Source: Carposina sasakii (Eukaryota; Arthropoda; Insecta; Lepidoptera; Carposinidae). From it: 64,000 bases of DNA. The DNA is taken from NCBI GenBank assembly GCA_014607495.2, contig CP053152.1:14429899-14493898 (forward strand), written 5' to 3'. Made by a program: the position numbers and the translations under genes. Positions 33,306 to 46,433 of the stretch are shown in pieces. Position 1 is the stretch's first letter. Each line of letters opens with the position of its first letter. Below the pieces are notes generated by a model. That model was not told where the DNA came from and ran no database searches. It saw nothing but the letters and a program-made list of their open reading frames with translations.

Positions 33306-34595
33306 TACACAGCAAGTTTTTAGATTCGTCTTAGTCGTGAGGGGGACACTGGGTTAAAATTTACGCAATCGGATATTTTTCCTTTAAGTGAATGAGGTTA
33401 TTAATGTAGGCGCTACGGACCATTTTAATTGCCGCCTTATAAAGGTAGTACCTACCATAAGACCCGTTAGATATTCACACAGCATTTCAAATAATCGTAA
33501 AATAAGACCTATTATCTGATTAATACTTTATTTAGATGACCTTATTTAATTTATTATCTGCTGGCGACCGCCCTAGACTTCGTTTCCGTAAACTTTGGTT
33601 AGTATTCCTGTTCTTCCCGTTCCCGTTCCTCAAGAAATTGTCACATTTCTTTCTACTCCAAGTAATTTCGGTTTCTTCCCTCAGTCACTCATCGAGTTAT
33701 TACAAAAAACTTTTAAATTGTTTAAATTTAACATTGCCTAAATTTATCATATATTCCATACATTTTCTGTCAAGTATAATTTTATAAGCAATGTCTAATT
33801 TTAGATGCAGCATAATTTGTAATAAAAGCGTCAAAGTTTGAAACGCCATTTATTTCTGAGCATTTTAAGCAGCGTCTAACTTTAAACGCGGTTTTGTAAT
33901 AACAAGTTCAGAGTTTGAAACGCCGTATTTTTGAGGATAAACTTAACTTTTTATAATGCATGTATATTGATTATTGCTTATTATGTATAAGTAAAGGAAA
34001 TAAAGGAAACAATAGAGTGTTTCACGCGAGAAGTGAAGCAGTATCGGCTTATTTTACCCACAATAAACGCTATAATCGAGAGGTAGACAATGTTCAGTCA
34101 TGCGACGGAATCGCCGAGAATGAATTTATAAATAGGCACACACTTTCCTTTACTGACTAATGGCATAATATTGTAGAGCGGATATAAATATTGAATATAA
34201 AGAGTGAAGATAAGGCACAGTATATTATAATAATAGGCAAATAAGAACTATGGATAAGGTGCAATTAAAATTCTACTTCGAATATTTGAGACTTATTAGA
34301 AAAAAATATCTTCGTTTAATTTACTTCTAAGTGTTGTATGAAATGAAAATGAAGTCAAATGATAAGTTATTCACGAGCGTGGGCTGTATGAGTATAGTAG
34401 CAAAATGTGTATTAAATTACAACAGTCTTACAATGGATAAATAAACAAATCCGAATTACAGACGGACCTTATAATTAATTAGGTACAACAATAGGTCTTC
34501 TTAAAAAAATGAATGTGTTTCTTGCGTTTCGATATTTTATTTTTTTGTGGTATAATAAGTTTGTTTATAACTAACATCGATTCTCTATTTTCCAG

Positions 34596-34784
34596 GTACG
34601 CACCTATAGTTACCACACTTGGCTGATCTTCGTTAGAAAACGCTCATCAAATTCAAAAGCAAGTTAAAGCCATTAAGAAAAGAAACCTAGGCTAAACTAA
34701 GCTCCATTAAAGTGTGAGAAATGAGAAGAAAAACGATAATAGCTACGCCGAGTTTATGTTCCGACTGATAGTAGGTATATTAAG
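34596..34784 (+). other. Possible 5' non-coding exon of the adhesion GPCR gene
   Basis: The stretch is bounded by a good acceptor ('ctctattttccag') and a good donor ('ttaag' then 'gtaagtt'), lies about 900 bp before the first coding exon, and has no long ORF. The coding start at 35672 directly follows an acceptor ('ctatttcag'), so an upstream non-coding exon must exist. This is the best nearby candidate, on splice signals alone. Confidence 0.3.
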
Positions 34785-35671
34785 GTAAGTTACTATTAAA
34801 TATCAATTTTATAGTTATTTTATCTTAACTATCCTACTGAAGTAATAAAAGTAAAAGTTTGTGAGAATGAGATTTTATGGATGTTTAGATATTTATTACT
34901 CTTTCACGCAAAAATAAACGAATATGAATTAATAAATCTTGGCAGAGCAATATACATATTAGTTAGGCTATAATTTAGGTTTACGAAGCCTAAGTTGCAA
35001 GTGTGTTTAATTTAATGAACGTTAATTTAACAAGTTCAATGGTTAAATAGTCATTAGGACTAAATTAATAAACCTTTCTGAGTGCCTTTACCCAGCAGTG
35101 GGACACGGTATAGGCTATTTAAACAAAAGAACTTTGACGAGCTCATTTTTTCCAGCTAACCAAAGCAGATCATCTTTAAAAGTTGAAAATTTAAGTCTCC
35201 GCTAAGAGTATAGAAATAAATGGGTAAAATCAATCGTGTGATCTGCCCGCGAGAACTAATCTAATCGCTAGCATAGCTTTAGATAACATAGCATTGACTA
35301 TAGAGCACATAATTGCTATGATCGATCTATATAGATAGGTATCTAACCATACTCTCACTAAGGGGATTTCAGTAAATGGATACAGCAATAAGGTACCTGG
35401 ATGATTCTTTTTAAAGGTTACTTAATCATTATGAAAAATCAAAATGAAACGCGACGCACAATATTCTCTAGCGATTTTCACAAGACGTTATACGATTTAC
35501 TAAATTACCACGAAGCTGCTAAACTCAAGGGTTTGTGAAATGTAGATAAGATCGTCTCGGTCATAAAACAAATATCAGAGTTTTAGGAATATTACTTTCG
35601 AAAAAATAATGTAGTTTCGACCCCAGCAAGATATTATTCTATTCATCATAATTACCTATTTTCTATTTCAG

Positions 35672-38600
35672 ATGTTACCTCGGAAAAGAAGTGTGATCAG
35701 TTTATCAGTATTTTTAGTTTCATTATGCCAGTTCCTAACGTTAGCAGCTAGCGATGACGATGCTCGATGTCCAATAGGCTTCAATCTATCACGTAGAAAA
35801 TCCAAAGAGAATTCCGTATGCTATCGATTAAAAGAACCAGAGAAATTCGATGATCTCCTTAAAGACTGCGAGGGAAACCTTTACACTTGGAAATTGTTGC
35901 AAGATCTCGAGAAAGTCAGTAGTATACCCGCAGATATGCTCTTGTGGACGGAGTTTAAAGCACCTTATGATGATGCAGGCATTTTTGTAAACCTTAAGGC
36001 TTCAGACAAATTGTTACTTTCACAAATCAGTAGCGAGGCAGCTTCAGGTTTCGAAAGCAAACGATGTGTAACTGTAGATGAGCATGGCTCATATCATGTA
36101 AAGTCATGTGACCAACAAGCTCATAGATATTGTATAGTGCAACCATATGATGACGATGATGATGAATCTGATGAAGGATGTCCGAAAGACTTTTATAGAT
36201 TTTATAGTCCACTGTCAACTTGTTTGAACAAAACCAGTAGGGAGAGAAGAAAATGGGAAAGCGCTAAAAGTAGATGTGAAAAGAAAGACGCTTCCCTAAT
36301 AAGTCGCGGTTGGCTTTACGCTTATGCACCAGTTTTAAATGTCCTTAACAAAAAAGGATTACCTTTAGGAATAAAATTTATGAATAATGGCGATCTGCAA
36401 TTCCAGGATACAGGAAATGTGGTAAGAATTTATTGTTATGTGTATTTACTTTTAACCTATTTGCATAAATACAGTAGACAGTAAATTAAGTAAACAACAA
36501 TATAATATAGGATTTAATAGAACTGTAAATTCGAAAGGAGGGTTGGCGTCAGGCCGGCAACCGGCCGTAAAACAAATGCCAAATCTTTGGCAATGTAAGT
36601 TTCGAAAGAAACCGTATTACACCGACCCAAGAAATAATGAGATAAGGGCAGAAAGATGATGAAATGTAATAAAGGTTTTAAATTAGTTTTGAGCTAAACT
36701 AATTATATATTTTCAGATTCGAATGAACACTATAATGGAGGAGAACTTTCAGCCAATAATGTCAGAGCGAGAGAGACAATCCGGTCTCCTTGCGTTGGAT
36801 AATGGAAAACTGAGGGTCCACGACAAAGGCTTTGTGTTTGTACAATTGGTCTGTGAACATGAAGTGGCTTATCAGGATTTAGACCTATCTATAGGTCAAA
36901 TTAGGTAAGCAATATTAGGCTAATATAACAACAAAAAAACTAATGTCATCACTTTGATCGAACTATTATTTTAATACTCCAAGAAAGGTTATTCAAATTA
37001 TGAACTGAATTCAAATTATGAACCTTGCATTTTATTTTATTCCAGCGAAGACCAGTTAATATTAAAAGTATCTACAAATATTAACAGAGTTGATAAGTCT
37101 GATTTAGTCTGTTTCACGGACTCCGAGGAATATTATCCAAGTGAAGTAAACCTATCCCGATTAAACAACACTAACGATTTTCTTATTGAACCATCTGATA
37201 ATGGGTACTATTGGTGTCATCACATACACCCAAGAACATTTAAAATTACCACTTCAAATAAGCAAAAATTTGTAAGAGTAAGTCAAAGTGAGTCATTGTT
37301 AAATACTTATGCAGTGAAGATTCGAGACATTCAAAATTCCGAAGTAACTTGGGAAAATATAGATGATTTAACAAAAATCTGGGAAAATAAATTGCGAAAT
37401 ATGATATACAATAAGGACAGGACTGGGAACGGAACTAGATGATGATCTCAACTTAAAAGTTAAAAAAATTCTGGAGAACAGTGTGCTTTTACACGTTGAA
37501 CTGTCACCAAACACGAGTGTTTTGCCGCAAAATTTCGTAGAAGACAATATCAAGGTGTATTACATGAACCCTGTGTATTACTGTCGTCACGAAGATACGG
37601 GGATAATAACAGAAGGTAATAAATATCAATTTTTTTATTTAATTAATAGATACTCGTACATCAAACCTATGTCGTTAATCGATTTCGTTCTTTACTTTCG
37701 ATGATACCAAACTTAAATGTAGAGTATAAAAACAAGGGAGGGATGGTACATGTATAGCAATTTAAGATTATAAGTATTATATACTTGTTATTACACTGCA
37801 AAGATGTGTTTTAACTCTTTCAGTCTTGGTGGTTAGTGTCACTAACCACCTATTTCTAAATTTTTTCATTAAAATCTATGCCATCTACTTATAATCGGTT
37901 GAACTATCATGAAAGTTCGATTCATGCTTGACAAGATACGACCGAATATATCGCCAAATGAAGGAATTACAACTCAATTTAGTTGAATTGAATATTGCAC
38001 TTACGTAATTTTAATTGCGTGTTTTATAAAAAAAATAACAGGTAAGTAAGTAAGCTTTTATCTTCAATGTTTTTTATTAACTTTATTCTCATTTATCTGT
38101 TTTATATATATTTACATGAAAATACTACTACTCTTAAGTTTTTTGTAGTGTATTCACATCGAAATGCGTAAATTATCATTAATAGTTTGTATCAATAGTC
38201 ATGGTGGTTAGTGGCACTAACCACCTCATTTTTCGAAAACCTTAATAAATAATTTTTTTTCCTACTTTTTATGATTTTTTTTATTGTTAATAATGCTAAA
38301 ACTTACATATATACATATGTTTAAAATATTCTTAATCTAAAAGCGTGACGGAAAGAGTTAAGACTAATAACTACTTTTTTGGTTACTAGATTACAAAATA
38401 TTAGCAAGTTAGAATAGGATCCCTCCTATAGGCAATCACCATCTATCCGAAAATGTAGTGTTGTTCAGTAGCAACTAACCTCAGTCAATCTTAGATGTGT
38501 GCTTGAAACCTACTTTACATTACAGGGCAATTTGACACAGTTAATTGCAAGAAATACACATGCAACGGAAATTTCAATGATGGACTACAGTTAGACGTCG

Positions 38601-41600
38601 AAGAAGTGGAAGGATGTGATGATGTGCCATTGATGACTGAGATCATTGTGAGAGACGTAACCTATCGCATGCCTACATTAACACCAACAACTGGAATTAC
38701 AACAGTATTCGTAAGTACTAACAAAAGGTAATAAGTAATACTTAAATAACTACTTAAATTTTGAGTAATTGCTTATTATAACGATTATTATTCCACACAA
38801 TAGAAAATTACATTATTCCACATTTAGAGAACACAAAAAAAGTTCATCAAACCCATTATTTTAAAATTATTGAGAATTTAAGTCTAACTAAAACTCACTA
38901 AACTTTGCACATACGCCGTAGAATGTAGATAGACCTCAAAGACACGACAAGGCTCTTAGGTCTAAGCTTGATTATCGCAAGAACTAATATGTTTGCAGTT
39001 GGTATTAGTTATTCCGTGATATCGATCCATGTTTTCCATTGGTAGTTGGCTTTAAAATCATTGTGACCTGCAATTGCCGTTCATTTTTTACAGAGAATCT
39101 CTAACAGTTCGGAAGACACGTATGACGATGATGAATATGGAGATACGACCACTGAGCGCTGGCGCCCACCTCCTACCACCACCACCACCGAAGCCCCCAC
39201 TGATCAGCCTATTGTCGTCGATACCCTTCCACCGGTAAGCTGAACTTTAGAAGTTCGGAGCTTTAAGAAGTTCGGTATCTTCCACAATATTGTATACGTC
39301 CACTCAGTGTACTCTACCTACACCTTTAGATTCTAATAACTTTCATTTATTTCTCTTTTCCTCATCTTTATCCGACATTACCTATTTGTTAAGGTCAGAA
39401 TGGCTCGTGACAAGTCGAATTTCGCTGTGACCTTGGCTATTGTTTAGGGTTTACAAAAAGTGATCATTAATACATATTTCAGAAAGTATAAATACAGTGT
39501 CTCATAAACTTTATGCAAGTTTTCTCGTGCACCTATGCCGTGCACCGTTTTCGTCAGCTAATATTATACAATACTCGTATTTTTTGACATAAACTTAGTT
39601 ACTTTATATTCTTAGTATTAATCTCTTGATGGTTAATAATGTGATTGAAGGTTTGTACTTATGTATTATTTCTATATATCTAACATTTCAGCCTCCCCCC
39701 GACGAGCAGCTGCAGCAGGTGATAGCGGACCTGGAGATGCTCCTGAACAACGACACTGGTCCCCTCATAGATGACATTACTGATACTTTTGATATGGTAG
39801 GTACTCTTTTATAATCTCTATTTTTCTACACACTAAAAATATTTTAAAGTAGTAGTAGTAGTACCTACTCATAGCTTGACGTCCATTAAGGACGGATCGG
39901 GTCGCAATGGCCCTGTGCGCAATTTTTATGTACTCGTATACTCGTATGATGTGTATGATGATGTCAAATATTATGACAATCCGTCCGCTCCGTATCACCA
40001 GTGGACGTATGGGACGTACTTTATACAAAAGTAGACAGACGGAATTTTGGGATACGATGCGGCCCGCCTAATGGATGCGCTCCTTTAATATTTAACCATC
40101 GGTTTAATCTATTAGTAGGGCTGCTTATCGAGGTGTCGGGTTCATTTCCTGGTTGCTCTATATACTCGTAGTTATATCTACCTATTCCTCGCTCAGGTTA
40201 ATTGCCAGTTTCTGGAACTATCCAAATAGACTATTAAATTAACCTAATAAATATACTACCTGTAATACCTGTTCGGTTTACCTACCTACTAGACTGCAGA
40301 AAAATCCTTCTAAAAGCAACAAATGATGTATTTAAATATCATATATCTAGTAACTGATGATGATCTATAATGTTCATTTATCTAACTGCACTTAATTTTT
40401 ATTTAGGTGGACGTACTCCTCGAAGAAGAAGCGCTGACAATCCCAGGCGAACTCCTCAGGCTACTGGACAGATTAGGAGAGCGCGTGAACCTGAATGGAT
40501 CATGTCAAGCCTCGACAGTGAGGAGCAACATCGCTCTGTTGATGGCAGATGCGCAGCCAGATAATCCTATCCTTGGACTGCGGATCAATGCACTGGATAA
40601 TGACACGTTTACCGAAAACGATTTCAGCATCTTAACAGGTATGTAAATTCCCATTATTTCTATTGCAGAAAACCTAAGAAGGTGTTGGCACAATTGCCCA
40701 GTTTATAGTGCCCCCGCCAAAGGTGTTGATAATAAATAAGTCAATTTTTATTCATAGTATCCAAGTTTCTACACTTTATAAATTCATATTTTCGTTGCTT
40801 AGTACACGTTTGTCATGGAACTCTAGGGCGGGATTCTGTAGGTACTATACCTAAAAAGAGGCATAGGTATGTTTTATATACTTACGCAAGCTTTATATAC
40901 CTACAGCCGACATAGATACAGCAGACTTGTCAATGGACACAAACGAGGCGGTGGTGCAGCTACCCTCGTCAGTGTCTGCGACGTTGCATCGTATCAGCTT
41001 CGTCGTGTTCCGGAACGATAACGCCTTCCAGTCGAACTTGAGTCTGCCTCGGGTCAGCAGCCGAGTCGTCAGTGTGAATGTGCATAATGTCACAGAGTTC
41101 AGTGAAGGAGAGGTGAGCAATCACTTCCTTTATCTATTAGATAAGTCGCCGGTTTCGCCACCGATAATCAACTGTTGATCGTCGATTTAACTGGCTTTAT
41201 ATTATGTATTTAAAACATCGTTATCTACGTATATCATGAAGAGTAACGAAAAACTTTACTTCTGTAAAAGGTTAACAAAATTAATTTTTATTTTCAGTAT
41301 ATCGACATCCACATGCGGTCAAGTAATCCTGAGTTAGACTTGAGCAACATGACGCAAGCCTGCGCATATTGGCACTTCCTCGATGGCAACGACGGATACT
41401 GGTCGCAGGAAGGGTGCACGTTCATCAAAGCCGAGCAAGAAGGCCTACTCGACACATGCCGATGCGACCATCTCACGCACTTTGCACAAATCCTTGTTCC
41501 TGCTACCGAATTCTCTGCACAAAACGAGAATTCTTTAGAATTAATATCCATCATAGGATGTTGCCTGTCTATCTTAGGCATAACTATGGTATTTTTGACA

Positions 41601-42453
41601 GCAATATTGTTTAGAACTTGGCGCAGAGATTTTACGAATAAAATCTGGCTGCAGTTGTGTGCAGCAATTTGCATGCTCGCTGTTGCATTTCTGATTGTGG
41701 TTTTCGCTCGATTCGATGCATATAACGTTACTTGCATGCTGACGGGGATGCTGCTCCATTACTCGGTGCTCGTATCGTTTTGCTGGATGTTGGTCGCAGC
41801 CGTTATATCATACAGGAGACTGGTGATTGTGTTCTCTCGAGACGCATCTCACAAGTTACTGAAGGCTTCGGTGTTCGCTTGGGGCACCCCTTGCGGCCTG
41901 ATCGGTATTCTCATGGCGGTGTCTCCTCGTGCATACGAAACGGATATGGAATTATACAACGGCTCATTCTGCTATCCTTCCGGTCTTGCGCTCTGGCTTA
42001 CTATATATACTCCCATTGCGATTATTCTGCTCGCAAACTGGCTACTATTTGTTCTAATAGTTCGATCTGTGTTTGCTTCCAAAACTGTACAGAGACATGG
42101 TGACACAAATGAAGCATTGCGATGTGCTTCTGTAAGCTGTCTACTAGTGTTTTTGTTTGGTCTTCCTTGGATATTTGGTTTATTTGCCTATAATATTGTT
42201 GCTGCATACTTATTCATGCTTACAGGCGACTTTCCAAGGATTTGTTCTGTTTCTATTCTTCGTTCTGGGGAATAAGAAAACTAGAGACTTGTGGCTGAAC
42301 TTGTTGAAGATTAAGCAGACGCGCAAGGTCCCAGTGACATCTTCCACTTATACCAATAGGAGTGCTGTTGGCGGGCCAATAGGTACGTCTGTGGAGGCCC
42401 CTACGGCTAAACCTAGATCTTTAGCAGCAACAGATAATTCTAGATTTTCTTGA
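35672..42453 (+). CDS. Adhesion G protein-coupled receptor with C-type-lectin-like N-terminus (two frame breaks)
   Basis: Exons 35672-36421, 36717-36904, 37046-37615, 38526-38710, 39094-39234, 39692-39796, 40407-40638, 40907-41112 and 41298-42453 join in phase once two single-base breaks (37405-37440 and 42225) are allowed for, giving about 1176 residues. A signal peptide spans residues 1-26. Two Cys/Trp-rich modules resembling C-type lectin folds follow, then a Thr-rich linker ('TTTTTEAP'). A GAIN-like region leads to the GPS motif at about 814-852 (Cys, Trp, 'GYWSQEGC', 'CRCDHLTHF', cleavage expected between Leu and Thr). Seven membrane segments run from about residue 872 to 1115, with a short cytoplasmic tail. 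Such receptors self-cleave and signal through a tethered agonist. The ligand is unknown, and I cannot assign it to a named insect receptor. Confidence 0.85.
36535..36665 (+). repeat. Retroelement tail fragment in GPCR intron 1
   Basis: 'ggcgtcaggccggcaaccgg', 'caaatgccaaatctttggca' and 'gggcagaaagatgatgaaat' match the layout of 33195-33305. Non-coding, between the exons at 35672-36421 and 36717-36904. Confidence 0.4.
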
Positions 42454-42632
42454 CATGTGTTTTCAATGTGTAATATGGGAACAGTGTCAAAGATGTAACC
42501 AATATTAAAGATTGAAATATCTTTTATTTGTAGGTAGATATTTAAATGCCTAAATACTGAAATTAATAGTACACAAAAATGTATTAAGTTATTTTATAGT
42601 AGGTAATAATGTCTCGAAATGTTTTGTTTGAA

Positions 42633-42638
42633 AATAAA
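42633..42638 (+). terminator. Probable poly-A signal of the GPCR gene
   Basis: AATAAA lies 180 bp after the stop codon at 42451-42453, in AT-rich sequence with a TG-containing stretch just upstream. No closer AATAAA was noticed. Confidence 0.5.
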
Positions 42639-43832
42639 ACACGTAATTTTACCTATTAGGTCAATTTCTAGTCCTTACCTTAACTTGTTTAAGTATTTAT
42701 TACTTACTCGTTTAAGTTTTGAACCCGTATCATCTAAAACCTACTAATTACTACCTGCTTGTATTATAGCAGTCTTACTACTGTTATTCCTGTAGTTATT
42801 TAGAAATGTGGCTTCCAGTTTACTTTCGATCGTATCAGTGATGTAGATCATGATATAAATACCTAAATATGAATTCAGTTATTTACAAGTGTGAACATTT
42901 TTGAAAGCATTAGAATGGATATACTTAAGTAATAGTTAGCTTGAACTTAATGATTAAAAATATAAACCTAGGCTTCAGTTTACAAAATTACAGGATCAAT
43001 AACGATGATCATCCAATAATTTCAATGCTACGACAACTGTAAAGTAAAGTTTAGATAGTTGCACTGAATCAGATGCCTTGAAATCGTTACCAAAAGTGCA
43101 ATTATCCTAATTATAATTTGAAACGACTTGTTACCATCGAAATAACGTTTAATTTTGATTTTGTTAGACTGCTCACACACCACACAGGACGGTGAGATAT
43201 TGCCGTAGTATGAACGTATGGAATCCGTATTAGTACGAGCAATTTTAAAATGTGTTCCAACATCTTCATAAAGGTGTTAGGAGTACGAATACGACAGTTT
43301 TTGTATAATACACTAAAACAGCTATGGTTGCTATAGGTTAAAAAAGGTAAAATATTAGGTATAACCATGAACGTATAAAGAACAACGGACGTAATGCTAT
43401 GAATGCACAGATTGAAGCACCGTAATGGCGGCGCTTTGCGTATGTGTGCGTATTTTCTAGTAGGCGCCGAGCTTACTATGGTTTGTATGTGCGGGAGGAT
43501 AATGCGTCAATATACATCTCTACTCCAGTGAATATCGTTATCGAGCTTACTATGAATGCTTCACTCTGTGTATTGACAACACTCTGTCCGTTATTCTTTA
43601 TACGTTCATGGGTATATAACTTGTTTTTAGTTAAGTTCTTTGCTAGGACTAAGTTAACTTTGCCGATATTTGTGGGAATGTCATTATCTACCTTCACACA
43701 AACACACACACATACACGGATGTTTTCAAGAAAACCTTTACTAAACTAATAAGGTAGGTATGTCCGTTTGGATTGAGGTATCAATTTCACATTGATATCT
43801 TCGAATATATCACTACAAATTCTAGAGTTAAG

Positions 43833-43927
43833 TTTACGAAATTGGCACGGAATGCAGAGGTCGTGGGTTCGATTCCCACCCGGGTGAGGAATTTTTTCCA
43901 TTTCTTTATTAATAATTTTACGAAATT
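43833..43927 (+). mobile_element. 5'-truncated tRNA-derived SINE with 11-bp target-site duplication
   Basis: 43844-43916 matches the box-B half and tail of the SINE at 22054-22253 in reverse ('tgggttcgattcccacccgg', 'gaggaattttttccatttct'). It is flanked exactly by 'tttacgaaatt' at 43833-43843 and 43917-43927, the mark of LINE-driven insertion. Confidence 0.8.
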
Positions 43928-44045
43928 TTGTTAGCTGCTAAATAATGGCATAGGTATGTTCTCTTAAAATTGGAAGTGGTCTATCATCTCAAATGCATAT
44001 ATACAGGTATACATACCCAGTGATCCATCAGACTTATTCTCCTAT

Positions 44046-45262
44046 ACAGGATGTTTTTTCGTCGCTACCATTAACGAAGGGTACGTACTCTATACATCAA
44101 ATAAATTAAGTTTATGCAAAAACAAAAACCGGCCAAGTGCGAGTCGGACTCGCGCACCGAGGGTTCCGTACAAACCTGCAAGGTTTACAAAGTTCGTTCA
44201 TTACGACAATCGAGTCTACGCGTTCATGAGGAAAAAAGTAATAAGTTTATATTTATTAAAAAATATATATTTTGTAATGTAGCTAAAAATTTAAGGTTTT
44301 CGGAATTTTTCCTTTATGTGTGCTATAAAACGTTGCTTCATGCCAAATTTCAAGATTCTAGGTCGACTGGAAGTACCCTTTAGGTTTTGATTCCCTTGCG
44401 AGTACTTGCGAGTTTCAAAATATGCAGCTTAAATTGCTGTTTCTTATGATTGCGTTGACATAGAAGTTTGATTTTGCTACAGCTTAAAGGTATTATAGAC
44501 CTGAGTATTTGGTATGAATTTCAATTTAATACCTCTACGCGTTTATGAGGAAATGGGTAGTAAGTTTAAAATTATTAAAAAAATATATATTATGTGATGT
44601 AACTAAAAATTTATGGTTTTCGTAATTTTTCCTTTATCTATGCTATAAGACGTTGCTTCGTACCAAATTTCAAGATTCTGAGTTCACGGGAAGCACCCTG
44701 TAGGTTTTGATTCCCTTGCAAGTGTCGAAAATTTGCGGCATAAACGGCTGTATCTTTTGATTGCGTTGGCTTAGAAGTTTGATTTTTTCACAGCTTCAAG
44801 GGACAGTAGACCTGAGTAATTGATATAAATTTCAGCTTCATACCTCCACGCGTTCCTGAGAAAAAGGGTCTTGACAGACGGACGGACGGACAGACGGACA
44901 ACAAAGTGATCCTATAAGGGTTCCGTTTTTTCCTTTTGAGGTACGGAACCCTAAAAAATGCTGGGAAACGATGTAAATATTTTTGAATTTTTTTTTTAAT
45001 TACTTAATCGGGCGAAATTTATAGTGTCCAGTGTTTATGCTAGTTTTTTCATTGACAGATATTAATTATTTCTCGTGAAAAAATCTTGCTACGCGCGTCA
45101 ATGTGCATTTATGCAGAAAAACGCAGTCTATTTATTCAACTTTGGACCGTAATATTTTGGAAACCAGACACTTCCCAGGTATGCTTCCATGGAGAAAAAT
45201 GATCGTGATGATGAGGAGATTCCGTAGTTTTCGGGAACATTGACGACCAAAAATCACCCTGT
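44046..45262. mobile_element. ACAGG..TTTTTT element split by another repeat
   Basis: The left part is 44046-44121 ('acaggatgttttttcgtcgc', 'accattaacgaagggt'), the right part 44957-45262, ending 'gacgaccaaaaatcaccctg'. It matches 24818-25212 (reverse) and the split copy at 31926-33088. The interruption lies in an A-run within 'tttatgcaaaaac'. Confidence 0.7.
44122..44956 (+). mobile_element. Nested lepidopteran repeat with internal tandem duplication
   Basis: It starts 'ccggccaagtgcgagtcgga' and ends with 'gacggacggacggacagacg' and 'gaggtacggaaccctaaaaa', a very common lepidopteran family. Inside, a unit of about 315 bp is repeated twice plus a partial third: 'ctacgcgttcatgagg' at about 44217, 'ctacgcgtttatgagg' at about 44534, 'ccacgcgttcctgag' at about 44847. 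No long ORF. Confidence 0.75.
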
Positions 45263-46433
45263 ATGCATCAGACCATCAGTGAGCATAGTATTGTTTCGGT
45301 TTTAAAATTAGGTACCTATCTATATCTAGCGCTACTAAATATTGTTTATAATATCACTTCTGCCTGTCTGATGTAAACTTGTTTAAAACAGTGGATTTGG
45401 GACTATCGTCACCAAGAATAATAAATTTCTCAGATGCTTTTTTCATGATGTTTTTAATTGTATAGTGCTATTATACAAGGTAGGCAAATATTTATTACGC
45501 TTTGGCGAAGTTATTAACGAACAGACAGCAAATAGGTTAGGGAAGTCGGAAAAGCGGTAGTAGAAAAGCATAAAAGTGGCATTAAGAAAATTAATTTTAC
45601 ATATTATAATGAATATTACAGCTAATAGTTTGTTTGTTGAGCCTCAATCTCTACCTCAACCTAAGTATACCGTTTTAGGTTAATCTGACGTACTTGGTAT
45701 TGACTTTGTTGTAAGAATATGGTAGATCCAAACTAAGTAATCCTCTTCCCTCTTTAAGCACAAAAAGTATTCTTAGATTATGTAAGGAAAGGTAAAGCAC
45801 TGATGCATTTATACTGTTAATTTACTCTACTTGTACCTTTTATCTCTTGATAATAAAATACAAAAATAATGTATGTTTTTTGTTTTATTTAAGTTTTCAG
45901 TGAGAAGAAAATCCCATAGACATTAAATTGAATAAAGTAAGTATTACATTATTGTTTAATGAATTATTATAATAAAGAAACATGCCTTAGAATGAGATTA
46001 TAATAAACACTAATAAATCAAATTTGATAACAGTAAGATTAAGTAGCTCGACTAATCGCAAGTTAATGAACATAGTGTCATACAAAAGTTGGGTATTAAT
46101 TCAAATTAACTCTTCAACAAAAGCTTAGATATTTATTGTATCACATATCTATAAATAATAACTTCCTGTTACTGTTCTTGTCAACATGTGTGTTCTTACC
46201 TGTTGTCCTACTGTTTTCTATTGTGTCTATTTCCACCCTATTTCCATTGTCTTGTTCTATGTTGTTGCTGTCCGTGTATATGTAATTTTCAGATAAATTC
46301 TACCTATTTATCATAAATAATGCAATTAGCCAACTATACTCGTATAGGTTGCCTAGCAAAGTTCCTTCAATCAAGTTTGTAGATACATTATTAATGTTTT
46401 AGTTGACCAACATAATTGTTATATTTGTTAAGT

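Larger units (their letters stand above)
16894..34595. other. Gene-poor, repeat-rich intergenic stretch
   Basis: No ORF here shows a recognisable cellular domain. The content is SINEs, LINE fragments and foldback elements listed separately, simple repeats such as (TATG)n at about 24419-24441 and a run of 11 G at 30232-30242, and diverged copies of a family seen at 24458-24705. Apparent peptides at 21965-22597, 23142-23441 and 27182-27400 are translations of tRNA-derived SINEs. Distant regulatory DNA or non-coding exons could be hidden here. Confidence 0.6.
42454..46433. other. Intergenic region between the GPCR and DNAAF3 (tail to tail)
   Basis: It contains the GPCR 3' UTR to about 42650, a truncated SINE with target-site duplication (43833-43927), an (AC)n-rich patch near 43695-43720, and the composite element 44046-45262. 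The DNAAF3 3' UTR presumably extends down from 46433, with a minus-strand AATAAA at about 46132-46137. No further coding exon was seen. Confidence 0.5.

Noticed and set aside
42149..42225. Short intron to explain the helix-seven frame break in the GPCR
   Set aside because: Donors giving the right phase would make a 28-nt intron or remove helix six; a single extra base is simpler.
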